A stretch of DNA of 64,000 nucleotides, from positions 38,728 to 102,727 of the forward strand of contig NZ_LGDW01000248.1 in assembly GCF_001280005.1 (NCBI RefSeq), given 5' to 3'. The notes under the pieces are model-generated. The model saw only the letters and a program-made list of their open reading frames with translations, was not told the origin of the DNA and made no database searches. Below are positions 44,542-52,018 of the stretch, piece by piece. The first letter of the stretch is position 1, and each line of letters starts with the position of its first letter. Origin of the DNA: Streptomyces sp. NRRL WC-3618. GTDB lineage: Bacteria > Actinomycetota > Actinomycetes > Streptomycetales > Streptomycetaceae. The translations under genes were made by a program, and so were the position numbers.

Positions 44542-45492
44542 TCAGGTACGCCTCCTGACGGTCTGTCGGGAGACATGCCGGGCGTCCAGACCGGACAGGC
44601 CGCGCACCGCGACGTACGCCTTCTCGTGTCCGGGCAGCGAGACCCGGCCGCGCAGTACGGCCTCCGGCTCGCGCTCGATGCGGTCGAGGAGGCGTCGGTA
44701 GATGCCGGCCATGGCGGCGACACAGGCGCCGCTGCGCCGGTCGAGCATGGGCAGCAGCCGGTAGCCCTCAGCGAACAGGGCGCGGGCGCGCCGCACTTCG
44801 AAGTGGACGAGGCCCGCGAAGTCGGAGCCCTCCGGCGGGGTCGACCCGCTGAACCCGGCCGAGCAGCCGAACTTGGCGAGGTCGTCGGCGGGCAGATAGG
44901 TCCGCCCGCCCTCGGCGTCCTCACGGATGTCCCGGAGGATGTTGGTGAGTTGGAGTGCGAGCCCCAGCGTGTCGGCGTACTCGGAGGCGCGTTCCACACC
45001 GCGCGCGCCCCGCTCCGTGCCGAACACGCCGAGCGAGAGCCGCCCGATGGCCCCGGCCACGCAACGGCAGTAGACCTTCAGGTCGTCCCAGGTCTCGTAC
45101 GTCTCGCCGTGTACGTCCATCACGACGCCGTCGATGAGTTCGTCGAGGCCGCCGAGCGGGATCGGGAAGTATGTCCCCGCATGACTGAGGGCGACCGCGA
45201 CCGGGTCGGTGTCGTCCTCGTCGACCGCGCCCTCGCGCACCCGGGTCAGCAGTGCTCTGGTGTCCTCCAGCCGCGCCGCCTTGACCTCGGGGGCCAGCGT
45301 GCCGTCGCCGATGTCGTCGACGCGCCGCGAGAACGCGTACAGGGCGGACATCGCACGCCGCTTCGGCGTCGGCAACAGCCTGATGCCGTACGCGAAGTTG
45401 CGGGCCTGCTGCCCGGTGATGGACTCGCAGTAGCTGTAGGCGGCGAGTACCGGTGCGGACACGTGTGGTTGCGACTCCACGCTCCGGATCAC
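44542..45492 (-). CDS. hpnD: Presqualene diphosphate synthase (HpnD)
   Basis: 316 residues, squalene/phytoene synthase family. Asp-rich motifs SRRVDDIGDG (about 56-65) and NILRDIREDAEGGRTYLP (about 185) are intact. HpnD joins two farnesyl diphosphates to presqualene diphosphate. GTG 45492 shares GTGA with the stop of hpnC and has GAGGAAAGGG directly before it. Confidence 0.93.
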   Translation of the reverse strand: MIRSVESQPHVSAPVLAAYSYCESITGQQARNFAYGIRLLPTPKRRAMSALYAFSRRVDDIGDGTLAPEVKAARLEDTRALLTRVREGAVDEDDTDPVAVALSHAGTYFPIPLGGLDELIDGVVMDVHGETYETWDDLKVYCRCVAGAIGRLSLGVFGTERGARGVERASEYADTLGLALQLTNILRDIREDAEGGRTYLPADDLAKFGCSAGFSGSTPPEGSDFAGLVHFEVRRARALFAEGYRLLPMLDRRSGACVAAMAGIYRRLLDRIEREPEAVLRGRVSLPGHEKAYVAVRGLSGLDARHVSRQTVRRRT

Positions 45493-46391
45493 CCCTTTCC
45501 TCGCAAGGTCGTGCCTACCTCGCGCAGCAACTGGATCCTGCCGGGCTTGGGCGGGCCGGGAAGTACGTCGTATTCGGCGGCGGCGATCGCTCGGACCGCC
45601 GCCTTTCCCCCCGCCACGAAACCCGCGAGCAGCAGCTTCAGCCTGCCGTGGACGCTACCCACCAGAGGGGTGCCTTCATTCAGCAGGCCACGTGCGCGTT
45701 CCGCTTCGTATGCGATCAGTGCCCGCACCGACGCGCCCGCCGTGGGGACGGCGAGATCCCGCTCCTGGACGTGAAAGCGCTTCATGTCCTGGGCGGGCAG
45801 ATAGATCCGGTCGCGGCCGAGGTCCTCGGCGACGTCCTGGAGGTGTTCGACGATCTGGAGGGCCGTGCACACGGCGTCGGAGCGACGGATGCGCTCGGGT
45901 GTCGCGGTGCCGGTGACGGCGAGGACGAGACGGCCGACGGGGTTGGCGGACAGCTCGCAGTAGGCGAGCAGATCGTCGAAGGTCTCGTACCGCTTGACCA
46001 GCTGGTCCTGGCGGTTGGCGGCGATCAGGCCGAGGAAGGGCCCGGGGGTGAGGGCGCGGCGGCGCACGGTCGGCTGGAGCCGACGCAGCAGGGGGTGGTG
46101 CGGGACGCCGTCGAAGACCCTGCGCAGGTCGGCCTCGAAGGCGTCGAGAAGGACGAGCCGGTCGTCGGCGTCCTCGGGGGCGACGCCCAGCAGCCGGGCG
46201 TCGGCGCCGCCGGGGGCGAGGTCGCCGTCGCCGATGTCGTCGACGAGACGGGCGAAGCCGTAGACGGCCATGAGGTCGGTGCGCCAGGCCGCGGGCAGGA
46301 AGAACGGGGCCACGGGGAAGTTCTCGTCCGCGGCCTTGTCGAGCGTGCCGCGCTCCAGGTCACCGGGGCGCGTGTGACCGGTAGCCGTCAC
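45489..46391 (-). CDS. hpnC: Hydroxysqualene synthase (HpnC)
   Basis: 300 residues, squalene/phytoene synthase family. Motifs ARLVDDIGDGD and EHLQDVAEDLGRDRIYLP. HpnC converts presqualene diphosphate to hydroxysqualene. GTG 46391 is the first gene of the hopanoid operon; the ribosome site is weak. The 380-nt region upstream presumably holds the operon promoter. Confidence 0.92.
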   Translation of the reverse strand: MTATGHTRPGDLERGTLDKAADENFPVAPFFLPAAWRTDLMAVYGFARLVDDIGDGDLAPGGADARLLGVAPEDADDRLVLLDAFEADLRRVFDGVPHHPLLRRLQPTVRRRALTPGPFLGLIAANRQDQLVKRYETFDDLLAYCELSANPVGRLVLAVTGTATPERIRRSDAVCTALQIVEHLQDVAEDLGRDRIYLPAQDMKRFHVQERDLAVPTAGASVRALIAYEAERARGLLNEGTPLVGSVHGRLKLLLAGFVAGGKAAVRAIAAAEYDVLPGPPKPGRIQLLREVGTTLRGKG

Positions 46392-46702
46392 CGTTCACTG
46401 CCCGGGGCGGGGACGGCACGTGATGTGGGGTACTGGGGAGTTTCCGTAGCCATCGCCGTCACATCTCCCGTTCTACACTGCGGACCCAATAGGCACTATT
46501 TCGGACACGCCGCCCAGACCTCCACACGGCGGTTTCCGATGCCGGGTGTCGCGTGTTATCGCCCTACTTGCCGCGATTCAGCACCGGTACAGCTTACGTT
46601 GTACAACGCGGCGTGGTCCGTCGGGGTGTCCGGCGCATCACAAGAACACACCGATTGGCGTCAAGATTCCTGGGGCGGGCCGGAGTTGACGTTTCTTTTG
46701 CG
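46392..46702. other. Region between hpnC and the ABC-transporter terminator
   Basis: No gene supported. It must contain the promoter of the minus-strand hopanoid operon; I find no copy of the TTGCCTC palindrome present near the XRE-cupin gene and no clear -35/-10 pair. Some stretches (GTTGTACAAC-like sequence near 46595) are AT-richer than the surroundings. Confidence 0.5.
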
Positions 46703-46745
46703 GAATCGGGGCCCCGCCGGAACAGTTCCGGCGGGGCCCCGATTC
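46703..46745 (-). terminator. 20-bp perfect stem terminator after the ABC exporter genes
   Basis: Positions 46703-46722 pair perfectly with 46726-46745 around a 3-base loop. It lies about 30 nt past the stop of the minus-strand ATPase gene and isolates the glycoconjugate genes from the hopanoid operon. Confidence 0.9.
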
Positions 46746-46774
46746 GCCCGGCTGACCACCGGTCAAGGTTCCGG

Positions 46775-47554
46775 CTACCTGCCGGTGAACTTCTCGTACT
46801 CCTTGAGCACCTCGTCCGTCGGTCCGTCCATGCGCAGTTCGCCGCGTTCCAGCCACAGGACGCGGTCGCAGGTGTCGCGGATCGACTTGTTGTTGTGGCT
46901 GACGAGGAACACCGTGCCGGCGTGCTTGCGCAGCTCCCGGATGCGGTCCTCGGAGCGCTTCTGGAAGGAGCGGTCGCCGGTCGCCAGGGCCTCGTCGATC
47001 ATCAGGACATCGTGGTCCTTGGCGGCGGCGATGGAGAACCGCAGTCGCGCCGCCATCCCGGAGGAGTAGGTGCGCATCGGCAGGGTGATGAAGTCGCCCT
47101 TCTCGTTGATGCCGGAGAAGTCGACGATCTCCTGGTAGCGCTCCTTGATCTCCTCGCGGGTCATACCCATCGCGAGACCGCCCAATATGACGTTCCGTTC
47201 GCCCGTGAGGTCGTTCATCAGGGCGGCGTTGACGCCGAGGAGGGAGGGCTGCCCGTCCGTGTACACATGGCCGCTCTCGGCGGGCAGCAGGCCCGCGATG
47301 GCGCGCAGCAGAGTCGACTTGCCCGAGCCGTTGGAGCCGATGAGGCCGACGGCCTCACCACGGTAGGAGACGAAGGAGACGCCCCGTACGGCGTGGACCT
47401 TGCGCACGCCGGGTGAGTCACCGCGTCTGACGATGCGGCTGAGGGCGGAGGTGGCACTGCCCTTGCCGGTCTTGGCGCCGTTGACGCGGTACACGATGTG
47501 GAGCTGGTCAGCGATGACGGTGGGGATCTTCTCCCCGGGAATCGGGTCAGCCAC
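46775..47554 (-). CDS. ABC exporter ATPase (polysaccharide/teichoic acid type)
   Basis: 259 residues. Walker A GSNGSGKST (about 73-81), signature YSSGMAARLRFSIA, Walker B VLMIDEALATGD and switch His in FLVSHNNK. The TagH/Wzt-like layout lacks the extra C-terminal carbohydrate-binding domain. GTG 47554 has GGAGGAGAGG upstream and overlaps the permease by 8 nt. With the permease it should export a lipid-linked glycan or polyol-phosphate chain made by the genes upstream. Confidence 0.93.
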   Translation of the reverse strand: MADPIPGEKIPTVIADQLHIVYRVNGAKTGKGSATSALSRIVRRGDSPGVRKVHAVRGVSFVSYRGEAVGLIGSNGSGKSTLLRAIAGLLPAESGHVYTDGQPSLLGVNAALMNDLTGERNVILGGLAMGMTREEIKERYQEIVDFSGINEKGDFITLPMRTYSSGMAARLRFSIAAAKDHDVLMIDEALATGDRSFQKRSEDRIRELRKHAGTVFLVSHNNKSIRDTCDRVLWLERGELRMDGPTDEVLKEYEKFTGR

Positions 47555-48476
47555 GGCCGTACCTCTCCTCCGACTGCCAGAAGTACACGAATCCGCCGAC
47601 GGCGAAGAGCGCGGCCCAGCCGCCCGCGACCGCCCAGACGTGCGGCGGCAGGTTCTCCGAACCGTAGCCCTCGATGAGCGCGAAGCGCATCAGGTCCATG
47701 TAGATGGCGGCCGGGTTCCACTGCAAGGCGTCGGCGAGCCACTGGGGCTTGTCGGCCAGCACGACCGGGATGGAGAACATCACGCCGGACGCGTACATCC
47801 ACGTCCGCATCACGAACGGCATCAGCTGCGCGAGGTCCGGGGTCGCCGAGCCCCATCGGGCCATGATCAGCGCGAGGCCGGTGTTGAAGAGGAACTGGAG
47901 TGCGAGCGCGGGGACGATCAGCAGCCAGGACATCGTGGGGTAGCTGCCGAAGCCGATCGACACCGCGAACAGCACGATCATCGAGAAGAGCAACTGCTGC
48001 AGCTGCTGCAGCGCGAAGGAGACCGGCAGGGCGGCGCGCGGGAAGTGCAGGGCACGCACCAGGCCGAGGTTGCCGGAGATCGCGCGTACGCCCGCCATCA
48101 CCGAGCTCTGCGTGAAGGTGAACACGAAGACGCCCGTGACGAGGAACGGGATGTACACGTCACTGGGCATGCCTCGGTCGGCTTCGAGGATCACGCCGAA
48201 GATGAAGAAGTACACGGCCGCGTTCAGCAGCGGTGTGGCCACCTGCCACAACTGGCCGAGTTTGGCCTGGCTGTACTGGGCGGTCAGTTTCGCCTGCGAG
48301 AAGGCGAGGATGAAGTGACGCCGTCCCCAGAGCTGGCGGACGTACTCGACGAGTCGGGGACGGGCGCCGCTCACGGCGAGCCCGTACTTCGCCGCGAGCC
48401 GGGCCGCGGAGAGGCCGTCGTCGGGTGACGGTCGGTCGCTCACCGCGACACCGCCGTCATGCTTTGTCTCACTCAC
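47547..48476 (-). CDS. ABC-2 type exporter permease (polysaccharide/teichoic acid type)
   Basis: 309 residues with about six membrane segments after an amphipathic N-terminus (LWGRRHFILAFSQAKLTAQY). Conserved segments LGQLWQVATPLLNAAVYFFI and WNPAAIYMDLMRFALIEGYG are typical of TagG/Wzm proteins. GTG 48476 is the start. It is partner to the ATPase downstream. A stem-loop at 48523-48554 separates it from the glycosyltransferase gene, so it may have its own promoter. Confidence 0.92.
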   Translation of the reverse strand: MSETKHDGGVAVSDRPSPDDGLSAARLAAKYGLAVSGARPRLVEYVRQLWGRRHFILAFSQAKLTAQYSQAKLGQLWQVATPLLNAAVYFFIFGVILEADRGMPSDVYIPFLVTGVFVFTFTQSSVMAGVRAISGNLGLVRALHFPRAALPVSFALQQLQQLLFSMIVLFAVSIGFGSYPTMSWLLIVPALALQFLFNTGLALIMARWGSATPDLAQLMPFVMRTWMYASGVMFSIPVVLADKPQWLADALQWNPAAIYMDLMRFALIEGYGSENLPPHVWAVAGGWAALFAVGGFVYFWQSEERYGRG

Positions 48477-48522
48477 AAATGGAAACTTTCGTCTTCAATA
48501 TGCGCAGCTGAACGGGGCAGAG

Positions 48523-48554
48523 CGCGGGCCGTGGTGGAAGCCGGTCGGCCCGCG
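48523..48554 (-). terminator. Stem-loop between the glycosyltransferase and permease genes
   Basis: A 9-bp perfect GC-rich stem (48523-48531 with 48546-48554) around a 14-base loop, just beyond the glycosyltransferase stop. It may be a terminator or an attenuator inside the unit. Confidence 0.5.
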
Positions 48555-48575
48555 GGAGCTCTCGGTGAGAGCTTG

Positions 48576-49460
48576 TCAGATCACTGGGGGGCGGCCCAGT
48601 CGGGTCAGCCGCCACACCGTACGCCACCGGATGGGCCGGCGGGGTCCGCACGGGGCGGTCAGGCCCTCCCTGAACCCGCCCCACCAGGCTCTGAGCGCCG
48701 GGCGGGAGGGTCTGCGGAGGAGTGTGAGGAGCAGCCAGTCTCCCAGATAGACGGGCACCAGGGGGGCCGGGAGGTTGCGGCGGGCCAGCCAGACCCGGTT
48801 GCGGGCGACCATCCGGTGGTAGACCGCGTGCCGCGAGGGCGCGGTCGCGGGGTGGAAGAGCAGCATGTCGGCCCGGTAGTCGATCATCCAGCCCGCGTCG
48901 AGGGCCCGCCAGGCCAGGTCGGTCTCCTCGTGGGCGTAGAAGAACTCCTCGGGGAGGATGCCCACTTGGGCGAAGACCTTGGTACGGACGGCGTTGGCGC
49001 CCCCGAGGAAACTGGTGACGCGGGAGCTGCGCATCGGGTCCGTGGTGCCCGGGCGGGGCACGTGGCGGCGCTGGGTGAGGCCGGTGTCGGGGTCGGCGAT
49101 GCGGAAGCTGATGATGCCGAGTTCGGGGTCGGCGGCGAACGCCTCGCGGCACAGTTCGGCAGTGTCCTGGTGGCCGAGCAGGCCGTCGTCGTCCAGGAAC
49201 ATCAGGATGTCGACGTCGCCGCCGGCCGGCCCGAACGCCTCGATGCCGACGTTGCGTCCGCCGGGGATGCCGAGGTTCTCGGGCAGTTCGATGCTCCGTA
49301 CGCCCTCAGGGAGGTCCGGGACGGGTGAGCCGTTGCCGACCACGACGACCTGGACCGGGTCGCCCTCCTGTTTGGTGATCGAGTCGATGAGGGCGCGCAG
49401 TTCCTCGGGGCGGTTGCCCATGGTGATGATGACCGCGCCGACCCGCGGGCCGGTACTCAC
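48576..49460 (-). CDS. Family 2 glycosyltransferase
   Basis: 294 residues, GT-A fold. VGAVIITMGNRPEELRALI opens the fold, the DXD-like metal motif is FLDDDGL (about 92), and EETDLAWRALDAG is the catalytic ED motif. No membrane anchor is evident. GTG 49460 shares GTGA with the stop of the CDP-alcohol transferase. It probably adds a sugar to the polyol-phosphate or lipid intermediate of the operon. Confidence 0.92.
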   Translation of the reverse strand: MSTGPRVGAVIITMGNRPEELRALIDSITKQEGDPVQVVVVGNGSPVPDLPEGVRSIELPENLGIPGGRNVGIEAFGPAGGDVDILMFLDDDGLLGHQDTAELCREAFAADPELGIISFRIADPDTGLTQRRHVPRPGTTDPMRSSRVTSFLGGANAVRTKVFAQVGILPEEFFYAHEETDLAWRALDAGWMIDYRADMLLFHPATAPSRHAVYHRMVARNRVWLARRNLPAPLVPVYLGDWLLLTLLRRPSRPALRAWWGGFREGLTAPCGPRRPIRWRTVWRLTRLGRPPVI

Positions 49461-50239
49461 CGCAACCTGCTCGACGCGAGGATGGACACGAGGTGCAGGA
49501 GGGTCTGCAGAAGGGCGATTCCGGCCAGTACGGCGATGCCCAGGCGGGTCCAGAACAGGTCGCCGCCGAACAGGTCGAGGACCGCCACGAAGAGGATGAC
49601 CAGGCTCGCCTCGATGCCGCCGATCAGCCGGTGGAACTTGAGGGCGGCGGCGGCCTTACGGGCCATGGCGAGCCCTTCTGAGCGGGGCACCGCCAGCTCG
49701 TCCTTCGCGGCGGGCAGACCGCTGCGGGCCCGCGCCACGTCCACCAGGTCGGTCTCCGCCTTGATCAGGATCGCGCCGAGGGCGGCCAGGGTGCCGAGGA
49801 ACGCCCACAGCCACTCGGGGCTCCCGGAGCCGTCCCACAGGTCGGCGCCGCGCAGCCCGAAGCCGATCAGCAGGGCCGCCTCGGACAGGTAGTGGCCGAC
49901 GCGGTCGAGGTACACGCCGGTGATGGAGGTCTGGTTGCGCCAGCGGGCGAGTTCCCCGTCGACGCAGTCGAGGAGCAGGTACAGCTGCATCAGTACGACG
50001 GCCAGGACCGCCCCGGTGAGGCCCGGCACCAGCAGTGCCGCGCCCGCCAGACCGCCCGCGACGACCATCAGGTACGTGAGCTGGTTCGGCGTGATCCTGG
50101 TGTCCACCAGGTAGCGGTCGACCCGCAGGGACACCTCACGCATGTAGAGGCGTCCCGCCCAGTGCTCGCCGCTGCGCCGGTCCTTCACCCCTTCGGGGTG
50201 GACGACGGGGCGTAGTTCAGCTACCGATGGCCTTGACAT
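49457..50239 (-). CDS. CDP-alcohol phosphatidyltransferase family protein with altered catalytic motif
   Basis: 260 residues, several membrane helices. The CDP-alcohol motif D-x2-DG-x2-AR-x8-G-x3-D-x3-D reads DCVDGELAR, eight residues, then GVYLDRVGH: the last Asp, the proposed general base, is His. Other family features are kept (TPNQLTYLMV before the motif). It would transfer a CMP-activated polyol to a membrane acceptor; the His may mean changed acceptor or lost activity. Start ATG 50239 overlaps the dehydrogenase gene by 23 nt; a later GTG is possible. Confidence 0.88.
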   Translation of the reverse strand: MSRPSVAELRPVVHPEGVKDRRSGEHWAGRLYMREVSLRVDRYLVDTRITPNQLTYLMVVAGGLAGAALLVPGLTGAVLAVVLMQLYLLLDCVDGELARWRNQTSITGVYLDRVGHYLSEAALLIGFGLRGADLWDGSGSPEWLWAFLGTLAALGAILIKAETDLVDVARARSGLPAAKDELAVPRSEGLAMARKAAAALKFHRLIGGIEASLVILFVAVLDLFGGDLFWTRLGIAVLAGIALLQTLLHLVSILASSRLR

Positions 50240-51278
50240 AGTCCGCGTACGTGTCCTTGATCTGGTCGTTCGTGAGGTCGAGGTGTTCCAGGATCGTGTA
50301 GCGACCGGGTCTGGTCTGCGGGGCGTACTCGACGACCCGTACGAACTCGTCCGTGGTGAAGCCGATCTCCTCCGGCAGCACCGGCAGCCCGTGCCGGCGC
50401 AGTACCTCGGCCATGTACGCCGACTCCTCGTACGCGCCCCGCAGGTACATGGCGAAGGCGGCGCCGAGGCCGCACTGTTCGCCGTGGCTGGCGGCGCGCC
50501 TGGGGTACAGCAGGTCGAAGGCGTGGTTGATCTCGTGACAGGCGCCCGAGGACGGACGGGAGTCGCCCGACACCGACATGGCGATACCGGTGAGGACCAG
50601 TGCCTCGGCCAGTACCTGGAGGAACGCGTTGTCGCCGACCCCGCCGGGGTGGCGCAGCACGGCCTCGCCGGCCTGCCGGGCCATCGCGGCGGCGAGTCCG
50701 TCGATCTTCTCCCCGTTGACCTGGCCGGCCAGCTCCCAGTCGGCGACCGCGGAGATGTTCGACATGGCGTCGCCGATCCCCGAGCGCACGAACCGCACCG
50801 GTGCCTCGCGGATCACGTCGAGGTCGATGACGACGGCGATCGGGTTCGGTACGCCGTACGAGCCGCGCCCCGCGTCGTTGTCGAGGGTCGCGACCGGAGA
50901 GCACAGGCCGTCGTGCGCGAGGTTGGTGGCGACGGCGACCAGGGGCAGGCCGACGCGGGCGGCGGCGAACTTGGCGCAGTCGATGATCCGGCCGCCGCCG
51001 AGGCCGACCACGGCGTCGTAGTGGCCGGACTTGATGGCGTCGGCCAGCCGGATGGCGTCGTCGATGGTGCCGCCGGCCACCTCGTACCAGCTCGCGCCGG
51101 GCAGCGCGGGGGTGAGCCGCGCGCGCAGCTTGGCGCCGGAGCCGGCGCTGACCGCGACGGCGATCTTCCCGGAGTGCGAGATCCGCTGGTCGAACAGCAC
51201 GTCCGCCAGATCGTTCAGGGCCCCGCGGCGGATGTCGACGACGACCGGCGAGGGGATCAGCCTCGTCAGTACCGGCAC
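50217..51278 (-). CDS. Iron-containing dehydrogenase, glycerol-1-phosphate-dehydrogenase-like
   Basis: 353 residues of the DHQS/glycerol-1-phosphate dehydrogenase superfamily. NAD-binding VVGLGGGRIIDCAKFAA (about 93), metal ligands in SNISAVADWELA, CHEINHAFDLL and SHGEQCGLG. Archaeal G1PDH and bacterial AraM reduce dihydroxyacetone phosphate to glycerol 1-phosphate. Here it is coupled to a nucleotidyltransferase and two CDP-alcohol transferases, so it likely makes the polyol phosphate to be activated. GTG 51278 has GGGAG five bases upstream and overlaps the upstream gene by 13 nt. Confidence 0.88.
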   Translation of the reverse strand: MPVLTRLIPSPVVVDIRRGALNDLADVLFDQRISHSGKIAVAVSAGSGAKLRARLTPALPGASWYEVAGGTIDDAIRLADAIKSGHYDAVVGLGGGRIIDCAKFAAARVGLPLVAVATNLAHDGLCSPVATLDNDAGRGSYGVPNPIAVVIDLDVIREAPVRFVRSGIGDAMSNISAVADWELAGQVNGEKIDGLAAAMARQAGEAVLRHPGGVGDNAFLQVLAEALVLTGIAMSVSGDSRPSSGACHEINHAFDLLYPRRAASHGEQCGLGAAFAMYLRGAYEESAYMAEVLRRHGLPVLPEEIGFTTDEFVRVVEYAPQTRPGRYTILEHLDLTNDQIKDTYADYVKAIGS

Positions 51279-52018
51279 GCGATCTCCCGTCCTCGGGCGA
51301 GATCGTCGTGGTTGTCTATCTCGACCCAGGGAACCTCGCCGATGGGCGCCACGTCGATCTTGAAGCCGCGGTTGACCAGTTCCTGGTAGCCGTGCTCGTA
51401 GAACTGCTGGGGGTCGGTCTCCCACACGGTCTTCAGGGCGTCGGCCAGTTCGGCGGCGGCGCCGCCCTCGATGAGGGTGACACCGATGTACTCGCCGGTG
51501 GCCTCGGCCGGGTCCATCAGCTTGGTGATCTTCCGCACGCCCTTCTCCGGGTCCACGACCACCTTCATCTCCTCGTCGGCGAGCTGCTTCACCGTGTCGA
51601 GGGCCAGGATGATCCGCTTTCCGTCGCCGCGCGCGGCGAGCAGCGTCCGCTCGACGGAGACGGGGTGCACGGTGTCACCGTTGGCGAGGATGACTCCGTC
51701 GGCGAGGGCGTCCCGGCCGCACCACAGGGAGTAGGCGTTGTTCCACTCCTCGGCGCGGTCGTTGTCGATGAGGGTGAGCCGCAGCCCGTACTTCTCCTCC
51801 AGGGCCGCCTGCCGCGCGTACACGGTCTCCTTGCGGTAGCCGACGATGATCGCGGCCTCGGTGAGGCCGATCTCGGCGAAGTTGGCGAGGGTGAGGTCGA
51901 GGACGGTGGGGCCGTCCTCGTCGCCCGCGGGGCCGACCGGCACGAGAGCCTTGGGGAGGCTGTCGGTGTAGGGGCGCAGACGCCGTCCGGCGCCGGCCGC
52001 CAGCACGAGGCCGATCAT
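51266..52018 (-). CDS. Nucleotidyltransferase (polyol-phosphate cytidylyltransferase-like)
   Basis: 250 residues, GT-A-like nucleotidyltransferase. Signature VLAAGAGRRLRPYTDSLPKAL at the N-terminus and metal-binding ANGDTVHP (about 112). The closest functional parallels are inositol-phosphate and phosphocholine cytidylyltransferases, which supply CDP-alcohols to transferases coded beside them. ATG 52018 has AAGGAG seven bases upstream and shares ATGA with the upstream gene. Confidence 0.88.
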   Translation of the reverse strand: MIGLVLAAGAGRRLRPYTDSLPKALVPVGPAGDEDGPTVLDLTLANFAEIGLTEAAIIVGYRKETVYARQAALEEKYGLRLTLIDNDRAEEWNNAYSLWCGRDALADGVILANGDTVHPVSVERTLLAARGDGKRIILALDTVKQLADEEMKVVVDPEKGVRKITKLMDPAEATGEYIGVTLIEGGAAAELADALKTVWETDPQQFYEHGYQELVNRGFKIDVAPIGEVPWVEIDNHDDLARGREIACRY

